From positions 124,001 through 188,000 of the forward strand of contig JAMQGV010000024.1 of NCBI GenBank assembly GCA_025994075.1: DNA of 64,000 nucleotides, read 5' to 3'. This DNA is from Vicinamibacteria bacterium. Its GTDB lineage: Bacteria; Acidobacteriota; Vicinamibacteria; Fen-336. Below the pieces are notes generated by a model that had not been told where the DNA came from, made no database searches, and saw only the letters and a program-made list of their open reading frames with translations. Numbering within the stretch: position 1 is the first letter of the stretch; each line of letters opens with the position of its first letter. Shown here piece by piece: positions 9,188-18,734 of this stretch. The translations under genes and the position numbers were made by a program.

Positions 9188-10075
9188 TCAGCGCGCGGCG
9201 GACAGGCGTCGCTCGAGGGCGCCGCGCCAGGCGGAGTAGGCGCGGAACTGGACCAGGTTGTCGAGCAGCCGGTCGCCTTCCTTCTCGCGGCGCGGGGCGC
9301 CGGGGCGCGCGCCCGGCGCCTCCTCCTCCCGCGCCGCCACGAAGGCGAGCGCGACCGGCAGCTTCCGGAAGCCGTCGTCCACCGCCACCCCGGCGCGCGC
9401 CAGCGCGTCGCACCAGGCCCCGAGCTCGAGCTGGGCCGAGGCTCGAGGGGTGCGGAAGGCGAACTCGGCGGGGTCGAGCTCGAGCGGCACCGGATCCGTC
9501 CGGCGGTGCAGGTGGAAGCGGTAGCCGGGCTGCGGGTTGTTGACGCGCACGTGGCGCAGCGCCCGCCAGCCGGGCGCCTCCTGGGCCTGGTGCTCGCGGG
9601 CGATCGGGCCGCACACGATCAGCAGCAGCTCGGCCGGCAGGAGTCCGATCGGGCCGGACCCGGTGTCGAGCGCGAGCGACCCGCCCTCGAAACCGCCGCC
9701 CTGCACCCGCAGCGGGCGCGCCGCGCGCCGGCTGTCGGCCTCGGGGACCACCTCGGCCCGGGCGCCCGCCGCCCGCAGGCGCCCGGCCAGCGCCAGCGCC
9801 TCGGCCGGCGGAAGCGCCCGCAGCTCCTGCCAGCCGCCGCGGCGGGCGAGCTGGCCGGCCTCGTAGGCGCCGATGCCGAGCGCGGCGCCGAGGGCGGCCG
9901 CCTCGACGCCGGCGGCATCGCACACGACGCGGTCTCGCCCTTCGGGCTCCGGTGCTGCCGGCGCCGCGGCCGCCTCGGGCGCCGTCTCGGGCACGGCGGT
10001 CAGCGGGGCGCCGCAATAGAGACAGCGCGGACGGCCGGCGGCCGCGGGGCGGGCACAGGCGGGACAGGACGCCAT
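9188..10075 (-). CDS. Zinc-ribbon protein of unknown function
   Basis: The 295-residue protein is not recognised beyond its N-terminus. That carries a short zinc ribbon (CPAC at residues 4-7, then CLYC about 15 residues later). An Ala/Pro/Glu-rich linker follows. A mixed-composition body (about 50-235) has no transmembrane segment. The tail is charged and includes DRLLDNLVQFRAYSAWRGALE. Residues 60-100 look like a small helical module with a GRLRAAGARAEVV repeat-type end. It is transcribed toward the glycan operon and divergently from yebC, and could be co-transcribed with the glycosyltransferases. I see no catalytic motif. Confidence 0.7.
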   Translation of the reverse strand: MASCPACARPAAAGRPRCLYCGAPLTAVPETAPEAAAAPAAPEPEGRDRVVCDAAGVEAAALGAALGIGAYEAGQLARRGGWQELRALPPAEALALAGRLRAAGARAEVVPEADSRRAARPLRVQGGGFEGGSLALDTGSGPIGLLPAELLLIVCGPIAREHQAQEAPGWRALRHVRVNNPQPGYRFHLHRRTDPVPLELDPAEFAFRTPRASAQLELGAWCDALARAGVAVDDGFRKLPVALAFVAAREEEAPGARPGAPRREKEGDRLLDNLVQFRAYSAWRGALERRLSAAR

Positions 10076-10158
10076 CGGCTGGGGATCGTAGCAGGGCGGC
10101 CCCGTGAGGGTGGGGCGTGTTACACTCCGACGTTTCCCGGTTCGAGGAGCGTTGCACG

Positions 10159-10911
<753 letters not shown>

Positions 10912-10936
10912 CCGCCGCGCTCGCCAGCAGGAGAGC

Positions 10937-11440
10937 GTGATCGTCCTCGGGGTCGACCCCGGCTCGGTGCGGACCGGCTGGGGCGTCCTCGACTGGCAGG
11001 GGTCGCGAGCCCGCCTTTCGGACAAGGGCGTGATCGCGGCCCCCGCGCGCTTTTCGCTGCCCGAGCGGCTGCGCCTGATCCACGAGGGGGTCGCTGCCCT
11101 GATCGCCCGCGTGAACCCCGACCTGATGGCCGTCGAGGAGGCGTTCCACGCCGCCAACGTGCGCACGGCGCTCGTTCTCGGCCACGTGCGCGGGGTCGTG
11201 CTGCTGGCCGGCGCTGCGGCCGGGGTGCCGATCCGCGAGTTCCCGCCGGCCACGATCAAGCAGCAGGTGACCGGCAACGGCCGCGCCGACAAGGCCCAGG
11301 TCGCGCTGATGGTCGAACGCCACCTCGGCCTGCCCGGCGCGGGCGAAGCCGGCGACGCGGCCGACGCCCTCGCCGTCGCCCTCTGCTGCGCCCACCAGCA
11401 CACCCCCCTCGCCGCGCTGATCGCGGGAGGCCGATCGTGA
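10937..11440 (+). CDS. ruvC: Holliday junction resolvase RuvC
   Basis: The 167-residue RNase H-fold endonuclease cuts Holliday junctions after RuvAB branch migration. The acidic catalytic set is visible: D7 (GVDPGS), E67 (VEEAF), and D140/D143 (GDAADALAVA). It is of normal length. The GTG start has AGGAGA at a good distance. The stop overlaps the ruvA start by GTGA, so the resolvasome subunits are translationally coupled. Confidence 0.96.
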   Translation: MIVLGVDPGSVRTGWGVLDWQGSRARLSDKGVIAAPARFSLPERLRLIHEGVAALIARVNPDLMAVEEAFHAANVRTALVLGHVRGVVLLAGAAAGVPIREFPPATIKQQVTGNGRADKAQVALMVERHLGLPGAGEAGDAADALAVALCCAHQHTPLAALIAGGRS

Positions 11441-12042
11441 TCGCACATCTCCGCGGAAGGCTGCTGCGGAAGGAGCCGCAGGAGGCCGTCGTCGACGTCG
11501 GCGGCGTCGGCTACCGGGTCGCGATTCCGGTCTCCACCTACTACAAGCTGGGCGACCCCGGGGCCGAGGTCGAGCTGCGCATCCACACCCACGTGCGCGA
11601 GGACGCGCTGCTGCTGTTCGGCTTCCTGACCGCGACCGAGCAGCAGCTCTTCGAGAAGCTGATCGAGATCTCGGGCGTCGGGCCGCGGCTGGCCGTGACG
11701 ATCCTGTCCGGCATCGAGGTGCCCGACCTGTTGCTGGCGCTCCAGACCTCGGACGTGGCGCGGCTCGTGCGCATCCCCGGCGTCGGCAAGAAGACGGCCG
11801 AGCGGCTGGTGCTGGAGCTGAAGGACAAGGTGAAGACGCTCGGCGCGGGCGAGCCGCTGCCCGCCACCGCCGGCGCCGCGCCGGCCCACGCCGCCAAGGA
11901 CGACCTGGTCTCGGCGCTGGTCCACCTCGGCTGGGCCCGGCCCGAGGCCGAGCGCGGCGTCGACCGCGTGCTGAAGGACGCGCCCGACGAACGCTTCGAG
12001 GACCTGCTGCGGCGTGCGCTGCGGCAACTCTCCTCGCGGTGA
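11437..12042 (+). CDS. ruvA: Holliday junction branch migration protein RuvA
   Basis: The 201-residue protein has the three RuvA domains. An OB fold comes first (residues 1-63, [20 protein letters not shown]). Tandem helix-hairpin-helix motifs follow ([15 protein letters not shown] and [16 protein letters not shown]), then a C-terminal domain III (about 150-200) that contacts RuvB. It forms tetramers on the four-way junction and loads RuvB. The GTG start sits in GTGA with the ruvC stop. ruvB follows after four bases. Confidence 0.96.
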   Translation: MIAHLRGRLLRKEPQEAVVDVGGVGYRVAIPVSTYYKLGDPGAEVELRIHTHVREDALLLFGFLTATEQQLFEKLIEISGVGPRLAVTILSGIEVPDLLLALQTSDVARLVRIPGVGKKTAERLVLELKDKVKTLGAGEPLPATAGAAPAHAAKDDLVSALVHLGWARPEAERGVDRVLKDAPDERFEDLLRRALRQLSSR

Positions 12043-12046
12043 CGCG

Positions 12047-13071
<1,025 letters not shown>

Positions 13072-13075
<4 letters not shown>

Positions 13076-14118
13076 GCCTCTCGTTCGACCTCGACGACTA
13101 CGACTTCGCGCTGCCGGAGAGCGCGATCGCGCAGCAGCCCGCCGAGCCCCGCGACGCCTCCCGGCTGCTGGTGCTGGACCGCGCCACGGGCGCGATCGCG
13201 CACCACGTCTTCGCCGACCTGCCCGAGCTGCTGGCGCCGGGCGACCTGGTCGTCGTCAACCGCAGCAAGGTGTTCCCGGCGCGGCTGGTCGGCCGCAAGC
13301 GCGGCAGCGGCGGCGTGGCCGAGGCGCTCCTGGTGCGCCCGCACGGCGACGGCACGTGGGACGCGATGGTGTGGCCCGGGCGCCGGCTGCGCCCCGGCGC
13401 GGTGATCGAGATCGCCCCCGAGCTGAGCGTCGAGGTTCTCTCCGAGTCGGGCGTGGAGAAAGGCCTGCGCCGAGTGCGGCTCGCCGGCGACGGCGACCTG
13501 GACGCGCTGGTCGAGCGGTTCGGCCACGTGCCGCTGCCACCCTACATCGCCCGCCCCGACACCGCCGCCGACCGCCTCCGCTACCAGACCGTGTTCGCCC
13601 GCGAGCGCGGCAGCGTCGCGGCGCCGACCGCGGGCCTGCACTTCACGCCGCGGGTGCTCGAGCGGCTGCGCGAGCGCGGGATCGAGCGCGCCGAGGTGGT
13701 GCTCCACGTCGGCCCCGGCACCTTCCGCCCGGTCACCGTGCGCGACGTGCGCGAGCACGCGGTGGCGGCCGAGGCCTGCACCCTGCCCGCGGAGACGGCC
13801 GAGGCGATCGCCGCCTGCCGCGCCCGCGGCGGGCGGGTGGTCGCCGTCGGCACCACCAGCGTGCGTACCCTCGAGTCGCACGCCGACGGCGCGGGCGGCG
13901 TCCGCCCCGGGGCCGGCGCCACGTCGCTGGTGATCGTGCCCGGCCACCGCTTCGCGGTCGTCGACGCCCTCGTCACCAACTTCCACCTGCCGCGTTCTTC
14001 GCTGCTGCTGCTGGTCGCCGCCTTCGCGGGCCGCGAGCGGGTGCTGCACGCCTACGAGACAGCGGTGCGCGAGGGCTACCGCTTCTACAGCTACGGCGAC
14101 GCGATGCTGGTGCGGTAG
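13072..14118 (+). CDS. queA: tRNA preQ1(34) S-adenosylmethionine ribosyltransferase-isomerase QueA (apparent CTG start)
   Basis: QueA makes epoxyqueuosine in the tRNA wobble position. The 348-residue product matches the family length and carries conserved segments such as [31 protein letters not shown] and the C-terminal [12 protein letters not shown]. The conserved start of QueA ([20 protein letters not shown]) lies before the first ATG/GTG/TTG in frame (GTG at 13171). No conventional start exists upstream within at least 25 codons. The only fitting initiator is CTG at 13072, which overlaps the ruvB stop as CTGA. The function is very sure and the start well supported. It ends in a convergent terminator with kdgK. 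Confidence 0.93.
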
Positions 14119-14119
14119 G

Positions 14120-14138
14120 CCGCCGCGCTCAGCGGCGG
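14120..14138. terminator. Bidirectional GC hairpin between convergent queA and kdgK
   Basis: A perfect 7-bp stem (CCGCCGC / GCGGCGG) with loop GCTCA lies between the two convergent genes and contains the kdgK stop codon. There is no T-tract. It would fold on transcripts of either strand. Confidence 0.5.
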
Positions 14139-15082
14139 ATGTCGCGCACCTCGCGGGCGGCGATCACCTCCAGCTCGGCAACGCTGGTCGACAAGGTGTC
14201 ACCGGGCACCGTGTGCTTGAGCGCCGCCATCGCCAGCGCGTAGTCGAGCGCGCGCTCGCGGCGGTCGCTCAGCCAGGCCCACAGGAAGCCGGCGGAGAAC
14301 GCATCGCCGGCTCCGATGCGGTCGATCCGGGTGGTCGGGAAGATCGCGGCGCGCCGGCACTCGCCGCCGTCGATCGCCAGGCCGCCCTCGCCGCCGCGGG
14401 TCAGCACCAGGCACTCGCAGCCGAACCGCTGCTGCAGCAGGCGGCCGACGGTCTCGGGTTCGCCGCGCAGTCCCCACAGGGTGCCGGCGTCGTCTTCGGT
14501 GACGATCACGATCCGCGCGGCGCGGGCGAGCTGCTCCAGCACGGGAGCGGCCTCGGCCGGGGTCCACAGCCGGGCGCGGAAGTTGAGGTCGGTGGCGACC
14601 AGCGCCCCGGCGTCGCGGGCCGCCACGCACAGCGCGAGCGTCAGCTCGCGGGTCGCGGGCGACAGCGCCGGCGTGATGCCGGAGACGAAGAAGGCGCGGG
14701 CGGCGCGCACCGCGTCCCACGGCGCGTCTTCCGGCCGCACGCCGCACACGGTGGAGCCGGCGCGGTCGTAGAGCACCTCGATCGCGCGCGGCTCGCGGCC
14801 GTACTCGACCCAGTAGGTGCCGAGCCGTCCCGCGGCGGTGCGCACCAGCGCGGTGTCGACGCCGCAGGCGCGCAGGTGGCGCCGCACCCGCTCGCCGAGC
14901 ATCCCCGGCGGCAGCACCGAGAACCAGGCCGCCGACAGCCCCAGCGAGGCGGCTGCGGCGCAGGTGTTGAGTTCGGCGCCGCCGACGTGGGCGTGGAAAC
15001 GCTCGGCCTCCGCGACGCGACCCTCGCCCGAAGGCATCAGCCGCAGCAGCGCCTCGCCGAACCCGATCACGTCGTGGGCCAT
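14129..15082 (-). CDS. kdgK: PfkB-family sugar kinase, probably 2-keto-3-deoxygluconate kinase
   Basis: The 317-residue ribokinase-fold enzyme has an N-terminal GGAELNTCAAAASLG substrate motif. The C-terminal signature is RIGAGDAFSAGF, with catalytic D260. Divergent pairing with a KDPG aldolase argues for phosphorylation of 2-keto-3-deoxygluconate, the entry of uronate or pectin sugars into the Entner-Doudoroff route. The ATG at 15082 has GGAG immediately upstream, and a good -10 (TAGAAT) is about 25 bases ahead. Substrate specificity is an inference from context; another PfkB sugar is possible. Confidence 0.82.
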   Translation of the reverse strand: MAHDVIGFGEALLRLMPSGEGRVAEAERFHAHVGGAELNTCAAAASLGLSAAWFSVLPPGMLGERVRRHLRACGVDTALVRTAAGRLGTYWVEYGREPRAIEVLYDRAGSTVCGVRPEDAPWDAVRAARAFFVSGITPALSPATRELTLALCVAARDAGALVATDLNFRARLWTPAEAAPVLEQLARAARIVIVTEDDAGTLWGLRGEPETVGRLLQQRFGCECLVLTRGGEGGLAIDGGECRRAAIFPTTRIDRIGAGDAFSAGFLWAWLSDRRERALDYALAMAALKHTVPGDTLSTSVAELEVIAAREVRDIRR

Positions 15083-15106
15083 TCTCCAGAGCCTCCCGCT
15101 CGCGCG

Positions 15107-15112
15107 ATTCTA
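15107..15112 (-). promoter_or_regulatory. Probable -10 element of kdgK
   Basis: On the minus strand the hexamer TAGAAT (5 of 6 to consensus) lies 25 bases before the kdgK ATG. No clear -35 is seen at the right spacing, so the promoter may be weak or activator-dependent. Confidence 0.4.
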
Positions 15113-15141
15113 TGCGGCACCGGGAGGCGATCGGGTCTTCT

Positions 15142-15169
15142 TTGACACCTCGTGCGGCCCGGCGATAGT
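15142..15169 (+). promoter_or_regulatory. Sigma-70 type promoter of kdgA
   Basis: A perfect -35 TTGACA (15142-15147) is separated by 16 bases from GATAGT (15164-15169). This gives a leader of about 33 bases with a GGGAGGTG Shine-Dalgarno before the kdgA TTG. The kdgK promoter region lies back-to-back, so one regulator could control both. Confidence 0.65.
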
Positions 15170-15208
15170 GTCTCGCGACCCCGGGGTCCGACACGCGGGA
15201 GGTGCGAC

Positions 15209-15853
15209 TTGGACAAGGCGGCAGTTCTCGGCTGCATCAGGGACGTCGGCGTGATTCCCGTGATCCGGGCCGCGTCGCCGGCCGAGGCGGCCGCGGCCAT
15301 CGCGGCGATCCAGGCGGGCGGCGTCACGGTGTTCGAGATCACGATGACGGTGCCGGGGGCCGTCGACCTGATCCGCGAGGTCTCGCGCAGCGCGCCCGGG
15401 GCGCTGGTCGGCGCCGGTACCGTGCTCGACCCCGCGGCGGCCCACGCCTGCATCGACGCCGGCGCCCGCTTCGTGATCAGCCCCGCGCTCAACCTCGACA
15501 CGATCCACGCCTGCAACGAGGCGGGCGTGGCGGTGATGCCCGGCGCGCTGACCCCGACCGAGGTGCTCACGGCGTGGAACGCCGGCGCCGACATGGTCAA
15601 GGTCTTCCCGGCCAACGCGCTGGGCGGAGCCAGCTACCTGAAGTCGCTGAAGGCGCCGCTGCCGCACGTGCGGCTGGTGCCGACCGGCGGCGTGAACCTG
15701 CAGACGGCGAAGGACTTCGTCAAGGCGGGGGCGGAAGCACTCGGGGTCGGCGCCGACCTCGTCGACCTCGCGGCCCTGCGCCGCGGCGAAGCCTCGGTGC
15801 TGACGGAGCGTGCGCGGCAGTTCCTGCAACTGGTCCGGGAGGCGCGCGCGTAG
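15209..15853 (+). CDS. kdgA: 2-dehydro-3-deoxy-phosphogluconate (KDPG) aldolase, KdgA/Eda type
   Basis: The 214-residue class I aldolase cleaves KDPG to pyruvate and glyceraldehyde 3-phosphate. E43 (VFEITMT) and the Schiff-base K131 (ADMVKVFPAN) are in place, as are the GAGTVLD and PTGGVN phosphate loops. The TTG start at 15209 is chosen because GGGAGGTG lies 5-12 bases upstream and the fold starts there; an in-frame start at 15152 would lie at the -35 region of the promoter. It pairs divergently with kdgK to complete the last two steps of keto-deoxy-gluconate catabolism. Confidence 0.93.
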   Translation: MDKAAVLGCIRDVGVIPVIRAASPAEAAAAIAAIQAGGVTVFEITMTVPGAVDLIREVSRSAPGALVGAGTVLDPAAAHACIDAGARFVISPALNLDTIHACNEAGVAVMPGALTPTEVLTAWNAGADMVKVFPANALGGASYLKSLKAPLPHVRLVPTGGVNLQTAKDFVKAGAEALGVGADLVDLAALRRGEASVLTERARQFLQLVREARA

Positions 15854-15872
15854 TCCGCGCTCCCTGGCGTCC

Positions 15873-15901
15873 TTGACGCCTTCACGGCCGCGGCGCAGAA
15901 T
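15873..15901 (+). promoter_or_regulatory. Promoter of the HNH nuclease gene
   Basis: TTGACG (5 of 6) at 15873-15878, a 17-base spacer and CAGAAT (4 of 6) at 15896-15901. The predicted start of transcription is only about 8 bases before the ATG at 15916, so the mRNA would be almost leaderless. Confidence 0.55.
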
Positions 15902-15915
15902 CGAATCTCAGCGCC

Positions 15916-16449
15916 ATGGAACAGACGCTGGTCCTGAACGCGAGCTACGAACCGCTCAGGATCGTTCCCTGGCAGAAGGCGATCACCCTTCTGTTCCAGG
16001 GCAAGGTCGAGGTCCTCGCCCACCACGACCGGGAGATCCGCGGCGTGACGGTGCGGGTGAAGCTGCCGTCCGTGCTTCGCCTGCTTCGCCACGTCCGCAT
16101 GAAACGGGCCTATGCCCACGTGCCGTTCTCGCGCACCAACGTCTACGCCCGCGACCAGCACCGCTGCCAGTACTGCGGCCACCGCTTCGCGCCGCAGGAG
16201 CTGACCTTCGACCACGTCGTCCCGGTCGCGCGCGGCGGGCAGAAGGGCTGGGACAACATCGTCACCTGCTGCATCCCGTGCAACCGCCGCAAGGGCGACC
16301 GCACGCCCGAGGAGGCGGGGCTCGCCCTGCTGCGCAAGCCGCGGCGGCCCGATCACCCACCGGCGCTCACGCTCAGCCTCGGCCTGCACCGCGCGCCGGA
16401 GAGCTGGCGCGACTTCCTGTACTGGGACCTGAGCTGGGACCGCGGCTGA
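15916..16449 (+). CDS. HNH endonuclease family protein
   Basis: The 177-residue protein has a ~75-residue N-terminal domain (QTLVLNASYEPLRIVPWQKA), common to a widespread family of solitary bacterial HNH proteins. An HNH core follows: zinc ligands in CQYCG and CCIPCNRRKG, and the catalytic LTFDHVVPVARGG with the asparagine in WDNI. It is probably a metal-dependent DNA nuclease with a housekeeping or defence role that is not established. It has its own promoter and no visible Shine-Dalgarno. The DUF4388 gene begins 22 bases downstream and is probably co-transcribed. Confidence 0.88.
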   Translation: MEQTLVLNASYEPLRIVPWQKAITLLFQGKVEVLAHHDREIRGVTVRVKLPSVLRLLRHVRMKRAYAHVPFSRTNVYARDQHRCQYCGHRFAPQELTFDHVVPVARGGQKGWDNIVTCCIPCNRRKGDRTPEEAGLALLRKPRRPDHPPALTLSLGLHRAPESWRDFLYWDLSWDRG

Positions 16450-16471
16450 CTCCGCGCTCTCCCCTCGCGCC

Positions 16472-17575
16472 ATGAGCCTCTCGGGCAACCTGCGGACGAT
16501 GGCGCTGCCCGAGATCCTGCAGTGGATCTCGATGGGCCGGAAGACCGGCACCCTGGTGCTCGAGCGCGGCGAGGTGCGCAAGCAGATCAGCTTCGAGAAC
16601 GGCCTCGCCTTCACCTCGTGGTCGAACGACCCGCGCGAGTACATGGGCCGCATCCTGGTGCGGATGCGGCTGATCAGCGAGGAGCAGCTCTTCCGCGCGC
16701 TGCTCGAGCAGGAGCAGACGGGCGCCCCGCTCGGCCGCATCCTGCGCGACGGCGGTGCCCTCGACGAGACCGCGCTGGTGCGGGCGCTGACGGCGAAGGC
16801 CGAAGAGACCGTCTACGACCTGTTCCTGTGGCCGGACGGCCAGTTCGCGCTGCGCGAGGGCGAGTTGCCCGCTGACGTGCCGGTGCGGATCACGCTCGAC
16901 GTCACCCACGCGGTGTTCGAGGGCGCGCGCCGGGTCGACGAGTGGGAGCGCATCCGTTCCGTGTTCGGCTCGATGGACACCACGCTGCGGCTGCGGGGCG
17001 CCGCGGCCGGCATCGGCGACCCGCGCGAGCGGCAGGCGCTGGGGCTCTGCGCCCGCGGCCAGTCGCTGTCCCGGATGGCGCTCGAGCTCTACGCCTCGGA
17101 GTTCGAGGCGGCCGCGCTGGTGTTCGACCTCCACGAGCGCGGGCTGGTCGAGATCGCGCAGCGCGTCGAGGCGGGGCCGGCGCAGGACGTCGTGGCCCGC
17201 ATCCGCTCCGGGCTCGACGCGGCCGCGGGGCACGCCGCCGCCGGGCGCTGGGAGCCGGCGCTCGCCGCCTACGAGCAGGTGCTCCAGCTCGACCACCTCA
17301 ACCAGCACGCCAAGAAGGGCCTGATCGCGGCGATCGAGGGCCGCTCGCGCCAGCGGCTGGTGAAGGCGGTGCCGCTCGACAAGGTGCCGGTGATGGTCGT
17401 CGACTTCGCGACGCTGACCAAGGAGAAGTTCGACCCCCAGGAGGGCTTCGTGCTGTCCCGCGTCAACGGCCAGTGGGACGTGCGCTCCATCCTCAAGCTG
17501 TGCCCGATGCCGGAGGAAGACGCGATCCTGATCTTCGCCCGCCTCCTGGAACGCAAGGTGATCGAGCTGCGCTAG
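16472..17575 (+). CDS. DUF4388 (PATAN-like) domain protein
   Basis: The 367-residue cytoplasmic protein begins with the DUF4388 signature (LSGNLRTMALPEILQWI, GRKTGTLVLERG). A helical segment follows with a LGRILRDGGALDE motif. After about residue 230 comes a short TPR-like region (AAGRWEPALAAYEQVLQLD). The C-terminus (about 320-367) looks like a small winged-helix module. DUF4388 proteins often accompany gliding, polarity or two-component systems in Deltaproteobacteria and Acidobacteria; the function here is unknown. Its TAG stop shares the tetranucleotide CTAG with the convergent aroF stop. Confidence 0.8.
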   Translation: MSLSGNLRTMALPEILQWISMGRKTGTLVLERGEVRKQISFENGLAFTSWSNDPREYMGRILVRMRLISEEQLFRALLEQEQTGAPLGRILRDGGALDETALVRALTAKAEETVYDLFLWPDGQFALREGELPADVPVRITLDVTHAVFEGARRVDEWERIRSVFGSMDTTLRLRGAAAGIGDPRERQALGLCARGQSLSRMALELYASEFEAAALVFDLHERGLVEIAQRVEAGPAQDVVARIRSGLDAAAGHAAAGRWEPALAAYEQVLQLDHLNQHAKKGLIAAIEGRSRQRLVKAVPLDKVPVMVVDFATLTKEKFDPQEGFVLSRVNGQWDVRSILKLCPMPEEDAILIFARLLERKVIELR

Positions 17576-18585
17576 AGCTTCCTTCCCAGCACCGGGGCGA
17601 TCTGGCGGAGGTCGGCGACCAGGTCCTCGAACGCGGCCGGGGTCAGCGACTGCGGGCCGTCGGAGAGGGCGCGGTCGGGGTCGTGGTGGACCTCGATCAG
17701 CAGGCCGTCGGCGCCCACCGCGGCCCCCGCGCGCGACAGCGCCGCCACCTTGTCGCGGCGGCCGGTGCCGTGGGAGGGGTCGACCACGATCGGCAGGTGG
17801 GTGATCGCCTTGACCGCCGGCACGATCGCGAGGTCGAGGGTGTTGCGCGAGAAGTCGGAGAAGGTGCGCACCCCGCGCTCGCACAGGATCACCTGGTAGT
17901 TGCCCTCGGCCAGGATGTACTCGGCCGACATCAGGAGCTCCTCGAGCGTCGCCGACATCCCGCGCTTGAGCAGCACCGGCTTCTTCGCCCGCCCCGCGCG
18001 CCGCAGCAGCGTGAAGTTCTGCATGTTGCGGGCGCCGATCTGGATGCAGTCGGCCCACTCCTCGACGAGGTCGAGGCTCTCCAGGTCGAGTGCCTCGGTG
18101 ACCACCGGCAGCCCGGTCTCCTCGCGGGCCGCGGCCAGCATCTTGAGCCCCTCGAGCCCGAGGCCCTGGAAGGAGTAGGGGCTGGTGCGCGGCTTGTAGG
18201 CGCCGCCGCGCAGCAGGTGGGCGCCCGCGGCCTTGACCCGGCGGGCGACCGTGAGCGTCTGCTCCAGCGACTCCACCGCGCACGGCCCCGCCGCCAGCAC
18301 CAGCGCGTCGCCGCCGATCCGGACGCCGCCGATGTCGACGATCGTGTCCTCCGCCTTGACCTCGCGCGAGACCAGCTTGTAGGCGTGCGAGACGGCGATC
18401 ACCTCGAGCACGCCCGGCAGGCTCTCGAAGGCCGGCGCCTCCACGGCCCCCTTGTTGCCGGTGATGCCGATCGCGGTGCGCTGGGCGCCGGGGATCGCGT
18501 GGGCCTTGTAGCCGCGGGCCTCGATCGCTCGCACCACGCCCGCGATCTGGTCCGCCGTCGCGTCCTTGCGCATCACCACCAGCAC
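17572..18585 (-). CDS. aroF: 3-deoxy-7-phosphoheptulonate (DAHP) synthase, type I beta with N-terminal ferredoxin-like domain
   Basis: The 337-residue enzyme condenses PEP and erythrose 4-phosphate at the entry to the shikimate pathway. An N-terminal ~75-residue ferredoxin-like regulatory domain (as in Thermotoga) precedes the TIM barrel. Barrel motifs are GPCAVES, GGAYKPRTSPYSFQG, IGARNMQNF and the metal/substrate loop DPSHGTGRR. GTG at 18585 is chosen because GGGAGGA lies just upstream; an ORF extension to 18675 adds a Gly/Arg-rich non-conserved tail. The Shine-Dalgarno falls in one arm of a hairpin (18593-18612). Feedback inhibition through the N-terminal domain is expected from the family. 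Confidence 0.93.
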   Translation of the reverse strand: MLVVMRKDATADQIAGVVRAIEARGYKAHAIPGAQRTAIGITGNKGAVEAPAFESLPGVLEVIAVSHAYKLVSREVKAEDTIVDIGGVRIGGDALVLAAGPCAVESLEQTLTVARRVKAAGAHLLRGGAYKPRTSPYSFQGLGLEGLKMLAAAREETGLPVVTEALDLESLDLVEEWADCIQIGARNMQNFTLLRRAGRAKKPVLLKRGMSATLEELLMSAEYILAEGNYQVILCERGVRTFSDFSRNTLDLAIVPAVKAITHLPIVVDPSHGTGRRDKVAALSRAGAAVGADGLLIEVHHDPDRALSDGPQSLTPAAFEDLVADLRQIAPVLGRKL

Positions 18586-18592
18586 GCCGCGT

Positions 18593-18612
18593 CCTCCCGC
18601 GGGCCCGGGAGG
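18593..18612 (-). promoter_or_regulatory. Hairpin that pairs the aroF Shine-Dalgarno
   Basis: On the minus strand CCTCCCG-GGCCCG-CGGGAGG forms a perfect 7-bp stem. Its 3' arm contains GGGAGG, the apparent aroF ribosome binding site. It could limit translation of the first shikimate enzyme. Confidence 0.4.
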
Positions 18613-18734
18613 GCACCCGCAAACACTCCATTCTCCGGCAGAACGCCGTCGCAGCGGGAATCGCGGGTGTAGCATCCGGCTCTCCCGCGAGCGACGGACC
18701 GGGGCGGCGCCCGGGCGGGCGGCAAGGAGAGACG

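Noticed and set aside
8133..10157. A 674-residue minus-strand frame spanning the glycosyltransferase and zinc-ribbon genes
   Set aside because: It is a shifted frame across two real genes, with Arg/Pro/Ala-rich sequence and no family motif.
15916..16449. HNH nuclease as part of a restriction or homing element
   Set aside because: No methyltransferase, intron, intein or repeat borders it. It has its own promoter and a common solitary-HNH domain layout.
17572..18585. A 367-residue version of DAHP synthase starting at 18675
   Set aside because: The extra N-terminal 30 residues are low-complexity, and GTG at 18585 has a good Shine-Dalgarno next to it.
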